Assembly (NCBI RefSeq): GCF_932276165.1
Contig: NC_064008.1
Location: 7,755,001 to 7,819,000 of the forward strand
DNA length: 64,000 bases
Reading direction: 5' to 3'
Source of the DNA: Plutella xylostella
Taxonomy: Eukaryota > Arthropoda > Insecta > Lepidoptera > Plutellidae
The translations under genes and the position numbers were made by a program. Of this stretch, positions 20,420 to 31,806 are shown one piece after another (within the stretch, counting starts at the first letter, position 1; the number at the start of each line of letters is the position of its first letter). The notes under the pieces are model-generated. The model was not told where the DNA came from, made no database searches, and saw only the letters and a program-made list of their open reading frames with translations.

Positions 20420-21820
20420 ACTAATAATTACAAAATGCAAGTAAAAAAGATAGGCAAACAAAAAAAACAAAAAAATAAAATAAAAATAAAAACAAACAAA
20501 AGATGTGACAAGATTAAGACCTATTTACACACATGTACACCCACCCAGTGTCTAGCAAATGGTATGCGATATTGCGTATAATTTTCAGCATAATAATATG
20601 GGCCTATAACTTATTGGGTTTAGGAATAAACAAACACCGAGATTAGGTACTGAATTTTATTCAATGAATACACAAGTACACTGGGAAACTGGTAAGCGGA
20701 AAGAGAAAAATCACAGTCTCAAGATTATTCTATGTTTATTATAAATGTTTAATAGAATTAGGTATATTATTATTATTCCAACAGATGCTATGCTTACTGG
20801 CTGATCCTGTCCAAACCTAGATCAGCGACCAGCTATATTAAATTTGTAGCAGCCGCCGTAGAGCAAAAATTGTTCAGCATGATGACCCCAGAGTCACCGC
20901 TTTTCAGCTTACTAACTCACTATACCAATTTGCAACATCCTGTATATTATGTTATAGCTCGCAGTGTGCGCAGAGTTACATAATGCGCTGGCTCGTTAGG
21001 GATAAGAGAGCCCGGTTCGAGATACTCATCTCTAGTGTGTTATGATGTTTTGTGTTTCGGAGTTTTTCTTCGGTAATACCGCCATGTTTGCGAAAGAGGT
21101 GGAAGGGTTGTTGATAACCTTATTATAAATCGTAGACTAAAGATAGTCCTGGTTAGAATTAGTTGTAGTACTAGAGCTTTCATACAAAACAAGTCAAAAG
21201 TCACATGAGCAGCAACGACGCTAATTTCTGAAGTGGCAGGTCTAAAGTTATTTAAGATGACCCTTCGAGTCACTTCTTTTCGGTTTGCTTACCCCTTCTT
21301 CAATATTGTTATGAATTTTATACCGAACAAACTGAAAACAACTTGAAAATAAAAGTCTAATTAAGTATTGCTGCAGTAATAAATGTAAAACTTAGCTATT
21401 TCTCTTTCATGAATGTTTCTTTCAGTACAACAAAAAAAAACTGTACTTAAGTAAGTATTTAGTTCCAAGAGGTTTTCTTCCGAAGGGGCATTTGAAGAAT
21501 TCCTTCCTTGGAATTCTACAATTCACTCTAACATTTCCCGAATTAACAAGCTTATGAAAGGGAAAATCATTACTTGATTTGAACATCTTAATCACTTCCA
21601 CACAAATTTATTACAATTCCAACGGATCTTTTTGATTCTTTGAAAACTCACAAGTGTTGCAAAAAAGTTGTTAGTATACCCTATTTGCAACATTTTGAAT
21701 ATGGATAGATACACAATAAAATTATAAACTCCATAGGGAAAGCGCGCCTCTTTATCGCAACCTTGACTCTCGTGCAGTCAGCGGAGCGCCTTATAGTACT
21801 CATATATTCAGATTTAAGAT
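20420..21820. other. AT-rich spacer with eroded MITE ends
   Basis: 20885-20945 and 21655-21710 hold degraded ends of the CAGGGTGTTGCAAAA family (TTTGCAACATCCTGTATA; GTGTTGCAAAAAAGTTG). Otherwise nothing recognised. Confidence 0.5.
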
Positions 21821-21990
21821 AAGGTCCACCTTTGGGCATAGTTTGCAACGGACGCGTCGCATTTAGTACTCTTTGTAGAGAAATTCACAAAAGAGCGCCT
21901 ACTTCGGTATTGCCGACGCCGCCGCCGTTTCTCCATACATTTAAGAAAATTCGTTTGGTCCGATACGTACGATACCGAAGGTGGACCTTA
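21821..21990. mobile_element. MITE, AAGGTCCACCTTT termini
   Basis: Inverted ends AAGGTCCACCTTT and AAGGTGGACCTTA, with internal CCGACGCCGCCGCCG and GGTCCGATACGTACG. Related copies at 11985-12135 (eroded) and 58322-59150 (split by a transposon). Confidence 0.75.
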
Positions 21991-22250
21991 ACTCTCCGTA
22001 CATTTCAGTTAGCAAACACATCCGTAGCCGTGCGTTTGCTGGCTACTCGAACAATACATAAAGGACACTATTGCAAAATGAACAGACGTTTGTTTCTGAG
22101 AACTACCCCGGTGTTGGGCAATACATTGTGTAGCAGTTGCTGTTATTCACATGATATTGAGTTGAATGGATGGCATAGTAAAGTCCTGGGGGTCACTCTC
22201 TAAATTGATGGACGAACGAACGAGAATTGTCACGCAATCGGTACGTTTAA

Positions 22251-22631
22251 GCGTCAATTCACACGTACCACAACCACACCACGTCGCAGCGACATAATGT
22301 GGTCAAGCTGTGGTTACGTGTGAATTGTGTGACAGCGGCTTTTTGCAGTTGCGTTGTGGCAGCGACAAAATGTCGATGTGGTTGTGTTGTCGCTGTCGTT
22401 GCGATGTGGTAACCACGTGGTTGTATGCAGTTAATAGGGAGAGGAGGTGGCGTTGCTGACGCGATGTGGTTGCGATGTGGTCGTATTACACAGGTGGTCG
22501 ATAACAACGGCAAAATGTGGTACGTGTATATTGGATTATTCATTTTCAATACAAAATATACGCCCGACCACACGGCGTGGTTGTGGTGTGGTTGTGGCTA
22601 TGGTGTGGTTGTGGTACGTCTGAATTGACCC
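22251..22631. mobile_element. Harbinger-like MITE with GTGGTTGTGG subterminal repeats
   Basis: Inverted ends GCGTCAATTCACACGTACCA and, from the other side, GGGTCAATTCAGACGTACCA, flanked by TAA on both sides (22248-22250, 22632-22634). ACCACAACCAC / GATGTGGTTGTGG motifs recur at least eight times in both orientations. A 3-bp TWA duplication fits PIF/Harbinger. GC-richer than the surroundings and open in several frames only because of its repeats. Confidence 0.8.
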
Positions 22632-22934
22632 TAACACAGATAGAGTCGTGGCTATCGCTGCAGTTTTGTTTTTCTAAAAGCTGTGCTACTCTCACTCTGA
22701 CAATGACATTTTGTAAGTGGAACTTTTTCATTGCAGTGTTTTCCAATGCATCCCGAACAGTCAGTGACAAACCCTTGTCCCACTTTAGTTTTTGTCAACG
22801 TCACTATAAGAGTATGAGTCGGTAAAAATACAATTAACTAATTCGGTGTCTAAATAACAATAGGCGGACTGTTGGTATTATCATCGTACTATGATCAAGA
22901 ACGCATGTCACGCTTTCCAATAGTGATGTAACAT
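22632..22934. other. Spacer
   Basis: Nothing recognised. Confidence 0.45.
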
Positions 22935-23045
22935 AGGTACGATATTCTATTCTATTCTATTCAGAATAGAATAGAATATCAGAGGGGACGAAGTTCCTGT
23001 ACATGGCTCTCTCGAGTAGAACCTTTGTACATATCCCCTTAAATT
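22935..23045 (-). mobile_element. SINE fragment with (AATAG)n inverted run
   Basis: GGCTCTCTCGAGTAGAACC and TTGTACATATCCCC match the tail half of the SINE at 9022-9353. The left edge, ATTCTATTCTATTC then GAATAGAATAGAATAT, is a perfect small inverted repeat of the tail microsatellite. Confidence 0.7.
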
Positions 23046-23130
23046 CAGCTAAGCCAGCCTAGCTCCCGAGTAAACTGGAGCAGGAAGCCTGGGTGTTGCA
23101 GTAGCTGAGGTATAGGTACGACTAATTATC

Positions 23131-23175
23131 CTAACTAATATTATAAATGTGAAAGTAACTATGTCTGTCTGTCTT

Positions 23176-23228
<53 letters not shown>

Positions 23229-23350
23229 TACTCTTTCACGCCAAAACTACTGAACGGATTTGAATGAAATTTGGTATACATATGGTCTAGACCCTGAGAA
23301 AGAACATAGGCTACTTTTTATCCCGGGATTCCCACGGAAAAACTTTTTAA
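23131..23350 (-). mobile_element. Short lepidopteran repeat (TTAAAAAGTTTTCCC family)
   Basis: Minus-strand copy with the (GACA)n block expanded to about 70 bp (TGTC run at 23161-23230) and the usual ACTGAACGGATTTGAATG and AGGCTACTTTTTATCCC segments. Confidence 0.85.
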
Positions 23351-24284
23351 AGCGTTGTGCAGCTCTCGGGAACAGCTATTACGGTATATGGGCTTTTTAC
23401 ACCTGAAATAAAGATATATTGTTATTATTATTATTATTATAATATAGGAAGTTTTTAGTACGCTCGCGACAAATGACTCTAAATTAAATAGTTTCAGTGA
23501 CATTAGCAGTGATATTCTAAAAGAGGAACATACACTATAACCGTAATAAGTAGAGAATAATTAAAGTCTAGCAACTATTAAGCTGCTACTAAGCCAGTAG
23601 CCTATAGAAGACTGTACCTTATTCACCATCTCAGAAAAAAATAGCGTTTTTTAACCGTTTTGTGGCCAATTTTAATTATAAAAGAACTCATTGATACCAT
23701 CGATAATCGCATAATATACAAAAGGGAATCACTAGTAGGTATGTCTCTACGAGTAAGTTCTTGGCATATTGGAATTCGGTCACGTATGATCTTTGTCTTT
23801 TCTGCACTTTCTGATCTCATGAAGAGTTTTGCTGATCCAGCTGATAGTATCTTAATTTTATTTGGGGATTATAATAAACTGGTTTTTTCCGTGACATTGG
23901 CTTCGGATTGAAAGGTTTTCCCGTGGGAATTTCGGGATAAAAAGATAACATTCAAAATAATCCATTGTGTCTTTAAAAATGTACTTATACTTACACACTA
24001 GCATTAAAAAAATAACGCAACTTTCCCGTGAAGAGTAACAAACAACCATCTTCCATAGGATTAATACTGCATCATCAATTCGTTCATAATGACTAGATAG
24101 ATAAGTAGGTATTATGAACATGTTAACCATACTTAACGTAACGCACTACCGATTAGATATCCAATACCGAAAAGTTTTACTAGAAGAAAATTCTATTAGC
24201 ATTAAGTTCACCTATGTGTATGTAGGTACACTTAAATTTGAAAAGAATTTAGAGGATTTAGGTATTTCGCCATTTTCTTCTTTT
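23351..24284. other. AT-rich spacer
   Basis: 23904-23945 is a 40-bp scrap of the TTAAAAAGTTTTCCC family (AAAGGTTTTCCCGTGGGAAT). Otherwise nothing recognised. Confidence 0.5.
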
Positions 24285-24376
24285 TTAAGTAGCCATTTCA
24301 GCATCAACCTGCTGGGCAAAGGCCTCCCCATTTTTACTCCACACATCTCTGTTGTTGACCACCTGACGCCAATCCG
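24285..24376 (-). pseudogene. Non-LTR C-terminal relic (DWRQVVNNRDVW...)
   Basis: About 29 codons on the minus strand end in a stop at 24285-24287: DWRQVVNNRDVW, then NGEAFAQQVDAEMAT. This is the typical end of another lepidopteran RT element (family knowledge). Upstream homology is lost. Confidence 0.6.
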
Positions 24377-24810
24377 GCAAAAATCTTCAGTGACTTAGTC
24401 TTTGTGAAATGGTAGACTTATAATCTTGACACTCAACAAATAAGTAATTAAATAATTATCGAGAAATTTTACGTTGATATAAATAAGTACATTCTACTCT
24501 ATTCTGAATAATAATATTTTACCACTACACCCGAGACACAAGATTGTGTCAAGATAGGCCCCAGACTTGGCTGAAGATACAATTATCTATTTGATCCAAT
24601 ATTGGACAGGAAGGGACTTGAAATTGATTCCCAATATATTAAGGTTAAAGACCGTTTACGCTTAGAATAGCTTAATGGCTTTTGGGATAATAGATTTTGA
24701 CATAATATACAACATCGATGTTGAATCTGTAGGTTAAGTAGTCGGAATGTTAGTTGAGATTAATGAATACTTAGTTATACTTGGTTCCTGTATGTATCAA
24801 ATAAAAATGC
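24377..24810. other. AT-rich spacer
   Basis: Nothing recognised. Confidence 0.5.
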
Positions 24811-24945
24811 CCACTGGACTAACGACCTTAGGCGGGTAGCCGGTAGTGGTTGGATGAGGAAGGCCGAGGACCAAGTGTTGTGGCGCTCCTTGGGAGAGGC
24901 CTATGTCCAGCAGTCGATGATTATTGGCTGATGATGATGATGAAA
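24811..24945 (+). pseudogene. RTE 3' end fragment, main family
   Basis: Last 40 codons of the RTE at 44877-50150 (DDLRRVAGSGWMRKAEDQVL, GEAYVQQSMIIG) with the TGATGATGATGATG tail. Very short 5'-truncated insertion. Confidence 0.9.
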
Positions 24946-25621
24946 TGAATTATAAAACCTCGTGAAGTAATTTAATACCAACTTGAACTCTATGTTGCCA
25001 AACAATAAAAAAACAAAACAAACTCTGAAAAATTCCTTCCATTTAGAAAACTTGAAACGACAAAAACAAAGCATTTTGGAGTTTTACTCTTTTACAAAAA
25101 GCTGACGCAAAACCAACACGGCCTTTGAATATAATTGAAAAACATTTCCTTTAGCCACTCGGAAATAACAGGCAAATGTGGCGATACATAATGTATTAGG
25201 GGCACATGGTATATGGCTTGTGTTTTCACTAAGTGACACTGAAATGGGTGCAGTTATTAGATGCCGAGCTCCATTTCATGTATTCTTGTGGGCCGAATTT
25301 ATAGTCGGAACTTAAGTGCACGAAAAAAAGTGACGTATTTAACGAGTGACGTACCTTATGACGTCTGGTGCACCCTGGGCAGTCTGACTGACGCTATTCT
25401 GATTGGCCAATACTTTAACCACGATCACAAACTGTACCCTATAATATTAGATATTTGTCACTGAAAAGATAAAAAAGACTGACATACTTTATTTATACTT
25501 ATTTATTTTTAAAAGGTTTTTTGTATTCGGTTTTGAATCTGTAATGGATTAATGGATAATGAAAGGGTTAATTGTTATGTTATATTTACAATAATTTAGG
25601 TAAATTAATTTTATTTAAGGT
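24946..25621. other. Spacer
   Basis: Nothing recognised. Confidence 0.5.
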
Positions 25622-25880
25622 TACAACCGAATGGCGTAGTCGTTAGTGACCCTGATTACTGAGCCGAAGGTCCCGGGTTCGATTCCCGGCTGGGAGAGAT
25701 ATTTTGTTTAAACACAGATATTTGTTCTCGGGTCTTGGATGTGCCCGTAAAATGGCAATAGGCTCGCCCCCTATTACATTGGGACTAACATAACACTCTG
25801 GCGAAAAGTGGGTGCAGCAATGCACCTCTGCCTACCCCGCAAGGGAGTACATTAGTACAAGGTGTGAGTGTTTGTTTTTT
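25622..25880 (+). mobile_element. SINE, tRNA-headed, type 1
   Basis: Head CCGAATGGCGTAGTCGTTAG with B box GGTTCGATTCCCGGC, body GGTCTTGGATGTGCCCGTAA, CCCCTATTACATTGGGAC and TACCCCGCAAGGGAGTACAT, ending in a T-rich run. Confidence 0.9.
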
Positions 25881-26773
25881 GTTATGTTACAAATTTCAAA
25901 GTGAATTTGTGAATTATGATTAATACATAATATAGAACTGGAAAAACACATAGTAGTTTCACACACTGAACATGTGTTTAAAATCGGCAATTTTTGGTTC
26001 AGGTTTTCCCTGATAATACCTTACTTTGCTATAACTACATAGATTGATGATAAAGTAAATAGTGTAAACACAATTCTCTCAAAGGAGTTGAGAAGGGTTC
26101 AACGTATAATGACCTGAAGGTGGCTTTGTTGTTGCGATGCTAAGATTACACGACGTCTAACTGTTAATAACAAGAGGCCTGTGCCTGTTAGGAGTCAGAG
26201 GTTCAAAATGAACGCCTATTTATTATGGTAAAATAGGAAATATAAATATTTGAAACCCGTTTTCCTTTACAAAAGCCTATTAAAGTGATAAAATATGAAA
26301 TTGCAACCATTCAAACATTAACACTATTGATTGCTTATACTTGCCTACTGGAAATGATCGCGTTTAGGTGATAAGTCGGCCCTAGTATATCTACTTAGTT
26401 AGGAACTATTATGTACCTTGTTTACTGTAGGTACTAACGTATGTGTACGTATACAATAAAGTGCTAATATAAATAAATATAATTAAGTTTCTTGACAAAA
26501 TACCGCCTATGAATACGATCCAGACAGACATGCAAGGAATCTTAGTAACTGGGACAAAGCATTTTTCATCTCGCCAGTACTTGGCGTTCTGTCTCGATGA
26601 AATGAAATTCAACTAAACAAGAGTGCTTATAGCTTGTGTTGTGACCTATTACTTGTTAACGTGTCAAATAGAGTTAGTCACCGTAGTGAAAAGTCAGTTG
26701 GTCTGTTCTCCTCCTTAAGGTTACACATATATTATTATACCCGTAACGTAAAGTAATCGCCTCTTTTTTCTAC
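25881..26773. other. AT-rich spacer
   Basis: Nothing recognised. Confidence 0.5.
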
Positions 26774-26932
26774 TTAGAGATCAATGTAGTGAGATCAGCA
26801 TAACCAGGGAGTAGTGACTTTTGACACATCTGTCATGAATTTTATAATATGTAGATGACGTTTAATTTATAAATCCATCCCCGTCGTTTAGATAACCGAC
26901 TATGGAGAAATTGGCACTAACAGTTGCATCAT
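26774..26932. mobile_element. Harbinger-like MITE, GTGCCAATTTCTCC family, left end eroded
   Basis: GACACATCTGTCATGAATTT, TAGATGACGTTTAATTTATA and the right end AACCGACTATGGAGAAATTG match better copies at 50949, 59441 and 60414. Confidence 0.75.
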
Positions 26933-27011
26933 CGCACAGCTCTTTAGTGTGACATGAGAATCTAAGCTCTGATTAGCATCAGTGCAATGGCACCTTCGTC
27001 AATATTATTTA

Positions 27012-27190
27012 TTTTAACACTTTATTGTACACAGAAATATAAATACATAACAATTGAAAAACACAGTAAAAGCATACAATGGCGGGCTTATTGCCAAAAA
27101 GCAATTTCTTCCAGCCAACCTTTGTTGGTGGATAAAAGAGTTACGAGCTATTAAGTTACAGGTACAATAACAATACTAATTTAATACAGC
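27012..27190 (-). mobile_element. Non-LTR retrotransposon 3' end
   Basis: Minus strand: AAAAAGCAATTTCTT region with GGCAATAAGCCCGCCATTG and a TACAATAAAGTGTTAAAATA end carrying AATAAA. Looks like a CR1-type 3' UTR. Confidence 0.55.
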
Positions 27191-27223
27191 CTACAATTTT
27201 TGTTGCTCAATCTTAAAAATACC

Positions 27224-27629
27224 TCATCATCAGCCAATAATCATCCACTGCTGGACATAGGCCTCTCCCAAGGAGCGCCACAACACTCGGTCCTCGGCCT
27301 TCCTCATCCAACCACTACCCGCCACCCGCCTAAGGTCGTCAGTCCAGCGGGCAGGAGGGCGTCCCACGCTGCGTTTGCCTGTTCGTGGTCTCCACTCGAG
27401 AACTCGTCTACCCCAACGGTTATCGGTTCTTCGGCAGATATGACCAGCCCACTGCCACTTCAGCTTGCATATTTTGACAGCTATGTCGGTAACCTTAGTC
27501 CTCTGACGGATAACCTCATTTCTGATACGATCCATCAGAGAAACCCCAAGCATAGCTCTCTCCATAGCACGCTGAGCGACTTTAAATCGGTGGACCAGTC
27601 CTACCGTCAGTGTCCACGTCTCTGCACCT
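27224..27629 (-). pseudogene. RTE 3' fragment, main family
   Basis: About 130 codons open on the minus strand: MERAMLGVSLMDRIRNEV, KLKWQWAGHICRRTDNRWG and WRPRTGKRSVGRPPARW through WMIIG, ending in the TGATGATGAGG tail. Nearly identical to the end of the element at 44877-50150 but 5' truncated, with no RT catalytic motif. Confidence 0.9.
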
Positions 27630-27705
27630 ATTATTAAAATTACTTATTAATTAATTAATAATACCTATTATTATTATAATTATCAGCTGTGCAAGTACTT
27701 ATAGT

Positions 27706-27776
27706 TAGTTGGATGAGGAAGGCCGAGGACCGAGTGTTGTGGCGCTCCTTGGGAGAGGCCTATGTCCAGCAGTGGA
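27706..27776 (+). pseudogene. RTE 3' scrap, plus orientation
   Basis: 71 bp of the same RTE (WMRKAEDRVLWRSLGEAYV), in the opposite orientation to the fragment 80 bp upstream, joined without a tail to the CR1-like element that follows. The join cuts the RTE before its stop codon. Confidence 0.85.
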
Positions 27777-27777
27777 T

Positions 27778-27994
27778 GAAGTTGAACGGCCCCCCTAAAC
27801 CGATATTTGTATCTGAATACTTGCCCTTCGGGGTACGCAGGCTGTTCTATCAGGCCCGATTGTTCACAAAAGAGAATAGCTATGCTTACTGCTGGACCTC
27901 TCATGGCGTAGTATTTATAAGAAAATCGGAAGGAGCGGCGCATATACAGATAAACAGTGAAGAGGATTTACTTAAGTTAAAAAGACAAGACTGA
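27778..27994 (+). pseudogene. ORF1 protein, C-terminal remnant
   Basis: About 72 codons: PIFVSEYLPFGVRRLFYQAR, YAYCWTSHGVVFIRKSEG and IQINSEEDLLKLK before a stop. This matches the C-terminal domain pattern seen in ORF1 proteins of CR1/L2-group elements (aromatic-rich, WT-HG-IF-RK, IN-EEDL). The N-terminus, which would carry any zinc finger, is lost by 5' truncation. Confidence 0.65.
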
Positions 27995-28447
27995 CTAGCT
28001 CTCGATCACCTGCGCTATATATTTTGTGCTTTAGTTATTACGAGTATTATTATTATAAGTGTATTAATGCATGTTTCATGTTATATTAAGCGAATGTTTC
28101 TCTCCACTCATCTCACTACTACACTACAAACAATAGTACACACACATAATACACATTAACCCCTACCTCAAAACTCGACTCATACAACACACTTTTTCAC
28201 GTAACTCTGCCGGAAATTTGCCAAAAATCATTACATAATTCGATTTGTAATCCATTATTGAAATGTTTGCCTTGTAGGACAGCCACAAACACGTCCCTGA
28301 ACATAACAAACATGTGGCGTCATTCTAAAAGTTCATCTTTTTGTCTATAAATTAAAATTCAATAATCAAGATTTAATAAAAGACATTGATCAGATATCTT
28401 TATCTAATGCCCATGAGACAGAGGCAGATAATTGCCATAAGTTGGTT
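27995..28447. other. Inter-ORF segment of the CR1-like element
   Basis: AT-rich, non-coding stretch between the ORF1 stop and ORF2 ATG. Confidence 0.6.
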
Positions 28448-31348
28448 ATGTCTTCAAGTCTCAAAATTATCACCCAAAATATTAGAAGCATAGGACACGT
28501 TACAAACTTCTCTGATTTTCTGGTCCTCCTTGAACGGTTAAAAGTAGATTGTGACATCCTCATCTTAACAGAATGTTGGTTATCATGCTGCCCTAATATA
28601 CCACAGTTGGAAAATTATTCTACAATGTCAACAAGCGCAAATCATTACCAAAATGATGGCGTTGTGGTCTATTTTAAAAATGGTATGAATTTGGTTGTCG
28701 AAGAGGCCATTAGCTCAACATGTAACTGTTTAATTTTGATATCTAATGAAGTGGTTTTTATTGCGATTTATCGACATCACGCGTTTGATAAAAATATAGG
28801 TACTAAACAAGATAATTTACAGACGTTTCTAGATTTTCTCGACAACCTCTTGCAAAAATACAGTCACTATAAGAATGTTGTCCTCATCGGTGACATAAAT
28901 ATAAATATCCTACCCGGGTGTGATGATCAAAATAGTCAGAAATACCAGAACCTACTAGCTTTCTATGGCCTCCATTCGTGTCATACTTTTGTCACACGTG
29001 AAGAAAGTAACTCTTGTCTTGATCATGTTTTTCTAAAATCTAAGATTTCCTCTTCTACTATCGTTATCAAAAGTACTGTTACTGACCATAGATCAGTCCT
29101 CCTTGATTTAAATCTTAAAAAACAATTTAACCCAATATCTAAATCAACTCTTAAAGTGGATTATGATGCTGTTAGAGAGTCTCTCGAATCATATAATTTT
29201 AAGTCAATCTTAGAAATTGAGGACCCCAATGAAGGATTAAATAAACTAGTTGATTTGCTTCAAAATGTAATCAAAGATAATTCTACCATAGTAAAGATCC
29301 CGTCCCGTAAAAGAATTGGAAAAGCCTGGATGACTGAAGGATTATTAAGATGCCAAAAAAACAAGGACAATTTACATGCAAAATTTAAAATGAATCCAAA
29401 CAATAATATAATAAAAACAACCTATCTTAGATACAAATCCTATTATTTTAACTTAGTCAAGCAAAAGAAAAGACAGTACGAAAAGGAACAAATAGAATCA
29501 GCGGGAGGAAATCCAAAGCTATTATGGAAGGCAATTAAATCTATAACATCTTCAGGCAAAAAAGACAATCACAGTACACAGCTGATTGACAGTGAGAATG
29601 CAGATCGATCAATTAACCACATCAACGAGCACTTTGTAGATGTTGGTAAAAATCTCGCGGAAAAAGTCCTGTCAAACTCTTCTGTAGCCAACAACCAGGA
29701 TGAAATAGCATTGGCCAGCTGTGACCTTTCCCAACCTGTATTGCCCTTAGATAACACATCTAATACATTCGTTTTGCTAGACACTGACGAAGATGAGATA
29801 CGGACTCTAATTAATGGTCTTAAGACTGAGTGTTCAACTGGATGGGACTCTATATCTACCAAGTTCCTGAAGAAGTTCAAACACATCCTTATACCTGTCT
29901 TAGTCCATCTATTTAACCAGTGTTTTAGATTAGGTGTTTTTCCCACTGTCCTGAAAAAAGGTGTCGTTGTGCCAATCTACAAGGGTGGTAACAGAGACAG
30001 TGTCAACAATTATAGACCAATATCAATTCTGACAGCTTTATCAAAAGTCTTAGAAAAGGCATTGAATAACAGGCTAACTGGTTTCCTTGAAAAGTATCAT
30101 AAACTATCCGAAAATCAATACGGTTTTAGACGCGGAAAATCAACGTCAAAAGCAGTACTTGAACTGACTTCGTATATCTCAGGGAAACTAGATGATCATA
30201 AAAAACCGATTGCAATCTTCCTGGATCTTGCCAAGGCATTTGACACTGTCTCTGTGCCACTACTTGTGGATAAGCTAAACAACTCTGGTATACGAGGGAT
30301 TCCTCTGAAACTTTTCTCTGATTATCTCTCATGTAGAACCCAGTGTGTCAAGATCGGTCAGCATGTAAGTAGAGATTTACCGATTTGTTATGGAGTACCA
30401 CATGGAAGTATTCTTGGTCCGACGTTGTTTCTCGTCTATTTAAACGAATTATGTTCTCTGGAAATGGGTGGTAGACTAATTGCTTACGCAGATGATACCG
30501 CATTATTATTTGCAGGAGATACATGGCAAGACACTTTTGAATCTGCACAGTTAGGGTTAAATAAGGTTTCGCACTGGCTATCTAAAAATGTCCTTACCGT
30601 AAATGCCAGCAAAACTAAATATATTACCTTTTCAATAAGAAACTCTACACAACCGGAGTTACTGCATCAACTAATTATCCATGCTCCAAATTGTTCCACT
30701 AATGGTACATGTCCCTGTGCTAGTTTGGAAAGATGTTCTATAATCAAATATCTGGGAGTCATTATAGATCACAATCTCTCTTACAGGTCACACATTGAAC
30801 ACCTATGCGGAAGAATTAGGAAGCTGATTTATATTTTTAAAAACTTGAGGCAAATTATGAATATTGACTCACTGATAAGAGTATATTATGCCCTCGGGGA
30901 GAGTGTGCTTACTTATTGCATAACGTCCTGGGGTGGAACTCATAAGACTCTCTTCCTCAATTTGGAAATTTCACAAAGGGCGTTATTGAAAGTCATAGAT
31001 CATAAACCTTATCGTTTTCCTACCGCACTCCTTTATGATTCCCTCAAAGTTTTGACAGTAAGAAAACTATTTCTTTTGGAAACAATTCGGCTTCAACATG
31101 AAATCACACCTTTTGACAAAAATATAACGCTGAAACGTAGATCTGATATTGTATGTGATCAAAAAAAGTTTAATACTAAATTCAGTGAGTGTTTCTTCCC
31201 CTTTCTCGGTCCTTTTATATATAATCATGTAAACAAGCATCTCAAAATGTATGAATTAAACAATTTTGAGTGCAAACATAAGGTTAAGATATGGCTACTA
31301 ACGAAGGATTACGACTTCATTGAGTCGTCTTTAAAACCAGTGTGCTAA
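28448..31348 (+). CDS. CR1-like ORF2: endonuclease-reverse transcriptase, intact
   Basis: 966 codons without a stop. N-terminal apurinic-type endonuclease: KIITQNIRSIGHVTNF at the start, LTECWL near residue 46, GDINININ-like motif (GDININILPG) near 150, and DHRSVLLDL near 213. RT domain from about 500: NYRPISILTALSKVLE, YGFRRGKSTSKAV, FLDLAKAFDTVS (catalytic Asp), YGVPHGSILGPTLFLVYLN, and YADD at about residues 679-682, then KYLGVIIDHNLSY. Length and domain order fit a complete CR1/Jockey-group ORF2; no RNase H domain. The ATG at 28448 is taken as the start. It nicks target DNA and copies the element RNA at the nick. Since ORF1 is truncated, this copy can act only if ORF1 is supplied elsewhere. 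Confidence 0.92.
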   Translation: MSSSLKIITQNIRSIGHVTNFSDFLVLLERLKVDCDILILTECWLSCCPNIPQLENYSTMSTSANHYQNDGVVVYFKNGMNLVVEEAISSTCNCLILISNEVVFIAIYRHHAFDKNIGTKQDNLQTFLDFLDNLLQKYSHYKNVVLIGDININILPGCDDQNSQKYQNLLAFYGLHSCHTFVTREESNSCLDHVFLKSKISSSTIVIKSTVTDHRSVLLDLNLKKQFNPISKSTLKVDYDAVRESLESYNFKSILEIEDPNEGLNKLVDLLQNVIKDNSTIVKIPSRKRIGKAWMTEGLLRCQKNKDNLHAKFKMNPNNNIIKTTYLRYKSYYFNLVKQKKRQYEKEQIESAGGNPKLLWKAIKSITSSGKKDNHSTQLIDSENADRSINHINEHFVDVGKNLAEKVLSNSSVANNQDEIALASCDLSQPVLPLDNTSNTFVLLDTDEDEIRTLINGLKTECSTGWDSISTKFLKKFKHILIPVLVHLFNQCFRLGVFPTVLKKGVVVPIYKGGNRDSVNNYRPISILTALSKVLEKALNNRLTGFLEKYHKLSENQYGFRRGKSTSKAVLELTSYISGKLDDHKKPIAIFLDLAKAFDTVSVPLLVDKLNNSGIRGIPLKLFSDYLSCRTQCVKIGQHVSRDLPICYGVPHGSILGPTLFLVYLNELCSLEMGGRLIAYADDTALLFAGDTWQDTFESAQLGLNKVSHWLSKNVLTVNASKTKYITFSIRNSTQPELLHQLIIHAPNCSTNGTCPCASLERCSIIKYLGVIIDHNLSYRSHIEHLCGRIRKLIYIFKNLRQIMNIDSLIRVYYALGESVLTYCITSWGGTHKTLFLNLEISQRALLKVIDHKPYRFPTALLYDSLKVLTVRKLFLLETIRLQHEITPFDKNITLKRRSDIVCDQKKFNTKFSECFFPFLGPFIYNHVNKHLKMYELNNFECKHKVKIWLLTKDYDFIESSLKPVC

Positions 31349-31399
31349 GAATATAAAATATTTCATTGTATATTTTCAATACTCTATGCAGGTGCAGGC

Positions 31400-31450
31400 A
31401 TCATTATACACACACACACACACACACACTCACACACACACTCACATACA

Positions 31451-31513
<63 letters not shown>

Positions 31514-31532
31514 ACGCACACACACACATTCA
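31400..31532. repeat. (CA)n microsatellite in the 3' UTR
   Basis: About 60 CA units with CT and CC interruptions, 50 bp after the ORF2 stop. Confidence 0.95.
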
Positions 31533-31619
31533 TATAGTCTGTTTTTCTTTTTCTTTTTCTGTATGATTTACTTTTTAAATCTACGTTAAATTTAAATTTA
31601 AGTAACTTATTAAACTAGG

Positions 31620-31796
31620 TGTGGGGTTCACTATTACGGCACTAACACACGCGTTCGTTGTATAATAATATCGGGATGGTCTAGATGCAATGCGACCGCT
31701 CCGCTCGGCGGCTAGGTGACGAATGCCCCCACCCGCCGTTACGTCGGGTCGCCTGCATAGTCCATACCAACTTACTCATTAGTGGTAAACACCACA
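31620..31796 (-). repeat. 3' LTR
   Basis: Identical base for base to 37678-37854. On the minus strand TGTGGTGTTTACCAC begins it and GAACCCCACA ends it. GC-rich and short for Gypsy LTRs. Confidence 0.97.
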
Positions 31797-31806
31797 TCTC
31801 TTTCTT
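31797..31806 (-). promoter_or_regulatory. Polypurine tract
   Basis: AAGAAAGAGA on the minus strand, abutting the 3' LTR: the expected plus-strand primer site. Confidence 0.8.

Noticed and set aside
21832..22203. 123-codon plus-strand frame
   Set aside because: Starts inside the AAGGTCCACC MITE and runs into unrelated spacer; no domain and no codon pattern of a gene.
22259..22825. Plus and minus frames of 67-104 codons
   Set aside because: Low-complexity readings of the GTGGTTGTGG motif array in a MITE.
31366..31589. Open frames of His-Thr repeats
   Set aside because: They are translations of the CA microsatellite in the CR1-like 3' UTR.
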